Below, piece after piece: positions 62,528 through 64,000 of a DNA stretch of 64,000 nt; the first letter of the stretch is position 1; the number at the start of each line of letters is the position of its first letter. Location of the stretch: contig DELZ01000002.1 in NCBI GenBank assembly GCA_002354635.1, forward strand, positions 1 through 64,000, given 5' to 3'. Source of the stretch: Sphingomonadales bacterium UBA2683 (GTDB lineage: Bacteria; Pseudomonadota; Alphaproteobacteria; Sphingomonadales; Sphingomonadaceae). The notes under the pieces are model-generated. The model was given only the letters and a program-made list of their open reading frames with translations, ran no database searches and was not told the DNA's origin. The translations under genes were made by a program, and so were the position numbers.

Positions 62528-63004
62528 ATGCCCCAGCGCCCCGACCCCCGCAGCAGCGCGGTTCAAAACCGCCGCATCTCCCGCATCCCGGCTTTCACTC
62601 CCGTCCCGCTGCGCCCGCGCGCTGACGGCTGGACGCCGGTCCGGCAGGCCGAGTTCCTCGGCTATCTCGCCGAAACCCGTTGCATCAGCAAAGCTGTCGA
62701 GCAAGTCGGGATGAGCCGCGACAGCGCCTACCAGCTCCGCCGCAAGCCCGGCGCGGAGGAATTTGTTGCGGCCTGGGACGCGATATTGGGGGCGCCGAAA
62801 GGCCCGCAGCCAAAGATTACACTGGAAACCCTGTTCCAGCGCATCAGGCAGGGCCGCTACCGCCCGCTGCTGCGCGACGGGCGCTATGTCGCAACAATCA
62901 AAAAACCCGACAATAATGCGCTTTTGAGCGCTTTGGCGCGCCTCGATCGTCTCGCCCCGCCGGAGCGTGACGGCTGGCCGGAACCGGAAGATGACAGAAA
63001 ATAA
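62528..63004 (+). CDS. Small HTH-containing hypothetical protein
   Basis: 158 residues. N-terminal Arg/Pro-rich stretch, then a homeodomain-like HTH (TPVRQAEFLGYLAETRCISKAVEQVGMSRDSAYQLRRKPGAEEFVAAWDAIL), as in phage terminase small subunits and insertion-element helpers. The C-terminus is charged (ERDGWPEPEDDRK). Start 62528 is the ATG before PQRPDPR. Not assigned to a named family. Confidence 0.7.
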   Translation: MPQRPDPRSSAVQNRRISRIPAFTPVPLRPRADGWTPVRQAEFLGYLAETRCISKAVEQVGMSRDSAYQLRRKPGAEEFVAAWDAILGAPKGPQPKITLETLFQRIRQGRYRPLLRDGRYVATIKKPDNNALLSALARLDRLAPPERDGWPEPEDDRK

Positions 63005-63130
63005 AAGTGGCGCTTTGGTGTAAAGCTGCGCGTGCAAGCGAAACGGTAAAAGATGACTGGAACGATTTTTTGGCGCATGATGCCCGAGTCGACTGGCCCG
63101 TCGCCGGTCGCAGCCTGGGGGGGATGAAAT

Positions 63131-63574
63131 ATGACGGACGCGCGCACAACCAGCCGGATTGGCCTGGGGCTGATGACCATCGGGACCGGCATCTACACTT
63201 TCATTCCGCCGATGGTCGATATCCTGACACCGACCCATATCTTCCATCCCGACTGGGTGGCGCACGCGCGCTTTCACACGATGTGGGCAATATTTTCGGC
63301 CTCTGCGGTCGGCCTGCTGGCGCTGTGGATGTTGTGGCGGGGCCCGCAGGCGGGGCGGATCGGCGTCCATGTTTCCGGCGCGATCAGCAGCTGTGTGCTG
63401 GGCGCCTTCATGCTCGCCGCCGCGACCATGCCGCTCTATGGCGGCGCGCTGAGCGATCCGGACGGCGTGCCGCCGCTGGCCAATGGCATGGATCTCAATC
63501 TGCTCACCTTTGGCGCGGCGCTGCTGCTGATCCTGGTCGGCTGGCGCCTGATCGCAAGGCGGGCACCGGCATGA
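63131..63574 (+). CDS. Hypothetical membrane protein (possible DUF6640)
   Basis: 147 residues with four hydrophobic helices. Motifs IFHPDWVAHARFHTMWAIF and LLTFGAALLLILVGWRL recall DUF6640, though this is by memory. GGGGGGAT lies seven bases before the ATG. It is followed 93 bp later by another small membrane protein on the same strand, so co-transcription is likely. Confidence 0.72.
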   Translation: MTDARTTSRIGLGLMTIGTGIYTFIPPMVDILTPTHIFHPDWVAHARFHTMWAIFSASAVGLLALWMLWRGPQAGRIGVHVSGAISSCVLGAFMLAAATMPLYGGALSDPDGVPPLANGMDLNLLTFGAALLLILVGWRLIARRAPA

Positions 63575-63667
63575 TCCGCGGCCAATCGGCCAGGGGGACA
63601 GGACAGGGGAGCCGCGCGCTTTGCCTGACCATTTTTGCAACGGGAATTTACAACGGGGGGAATTGAC

Positions 63668-64000
63668 ATGATTGGACGCTTTAGCTTTCTGCAGGTCGCA
63701 CTGGTTTTGTTCGGGGCGATCTTCTGCCTGATCTATCCGCTGGCGCTGGTCTGGCCGTCGGGCTGGATGTGGCACATCGGACCGCCGGTCGCTTCGCATT
63801 ATTACATGATGATCGTCGGGGTTTACGCGACATTGGGCATATTCCTGATCCGCGCCGCCGCCGATCCCGCCGCCCATCGCTCGCTGATCTGGTTCACCAT
63901 CTGGTCGAGCCTGGTCCACGCCGGCATCATGGCGGTGCAGGCGCTGCAGAACCCGCAGCATATGGGCCATTTGTTCGGTGATGTCCCGGCGCTGCTGCTG
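63668..64000 (+). CDS. DUF6632-type membrane protein (cut by window end)
   Basis: 111 visible codons, no stop before base 64000. IGRFSFLQVALVLFGAIFCLIYPLALVWPSGWMWHIGP, HYYMMIVGVYATLGIFLIRAA and LIWFTIWSSLVHAGIMAVQALQNPQHMGHLFGDVPALLL match the DUF6632 pattern, three helices visible. Function unknown. Confidence 0.78.
   Translation, partial: MIGRFSFLQVALVLFGAIFCLIYPLALVWPSGWMWHIGPPVASHYYMMIVGVYATLGIFLIRAAADPAAHRSLIWFTIWSSLVHAGIMAVQALQNPQHMGHLFGDVPALLL

Noticed and set aside
62516..63970. A 484-residue open frame on the minus strand
   Set aside because: It lies antisense to two plausible genes (HTH protein and membrane protein), is rich in Arg, Gln and His, and has no recognised domain. GC-rich third positions keep the frame open.

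Overview
The window looks like chromosomal DNA of an alphaproteobacterium of the order Sphingomonadales (a Sphingopyxis/Sphingorhabdus/Parasphingorhabdus-type organism). This rests on a crtY-crtI-crtB carotenoid operon, a TrcR (DUF1013) cell-cycle regulator, GC-rich coding sequence, a TPP riboswitch-thiC unit and palindromic repeats of a kind common in sphingomonads. The genus assignment is inference from gene content, not a search result.

Layout. 1-2880 is a scarred accessory stretch: the C-terminal end of an IS200/IS605-type transposase, a MarR regulator, a truncated IS1182-type end fused to a decayed fumarylacetoacetate-hydrolase pseudogene, and a 3' tRNA fragment. It abuts an intact tRNA-Lys(UUU). 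3002-6700 holds folK, a lipoprotein Cu/Zn superoxide dismutase, a low-molecular-weight phosphatase, a Bax-inhibitor-1 membrane protein and a lipoprotein. 6715-11486 is a leftward cluster of small glyoxalase/VOC, YCII, DUF1428 and GST genes. It has a YafY-type and a TetR regulator, the latter with a long palindrome over its own start codon, and a divergent EthD gene. 11590-27602 is mostly core: clpA, DUF1192, quinone oxidoreductase, Nudix, a metallophosphoesterase-glycosyltransferase pair, TrcR, an MBL hydrolase, an MFS pump, an acyl-CoA ligase, a CHASE2-adenylate cyclase with an overlapping secreted partner, and a diguanylate cyclase.

27767-45446 is metabolic: a bacterial lipoxygenase with a complete iron-ligand set, an Old-Yellow-Enzyme flavoprotein, pmbA, an inositol-phosphatase-family enzyme, the crt operon with a divergent di-iron hydroxylase, a secreted DUF2141 protein overlapping it, a MipA/OmpV porin, a LysR/PPOX/VOC/DUF1348 cluster and a two-subunit molybdenum hydroxylase of the IorAB type. 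45634-50899 has a membrane protein, a fused Baeyer-Villiger monooxygenase-esterase and riboswitch-controlled thiC.

50977-61723 is a mosaic. Three AT-rich genes of foreign appearance (a DUF2235-LysM hydrolase, a PD-(D/E)XK-like unknown and a GHKL ATPase with a nuclease-like C-terminus) are interspersed with GC-rich local genes (GST, secreted RidA, NTF2-like, a BKACE-thioesterase pair, GFA) and a HigBA toxin-antitoxin pair. This is the best place to look for an undescribed, probably defence-related, system. 61752-64000 closes with an NTF2-like gene, palindromic repeats, a small HTH protein and two small membrane proteins, the last cut by the window end.
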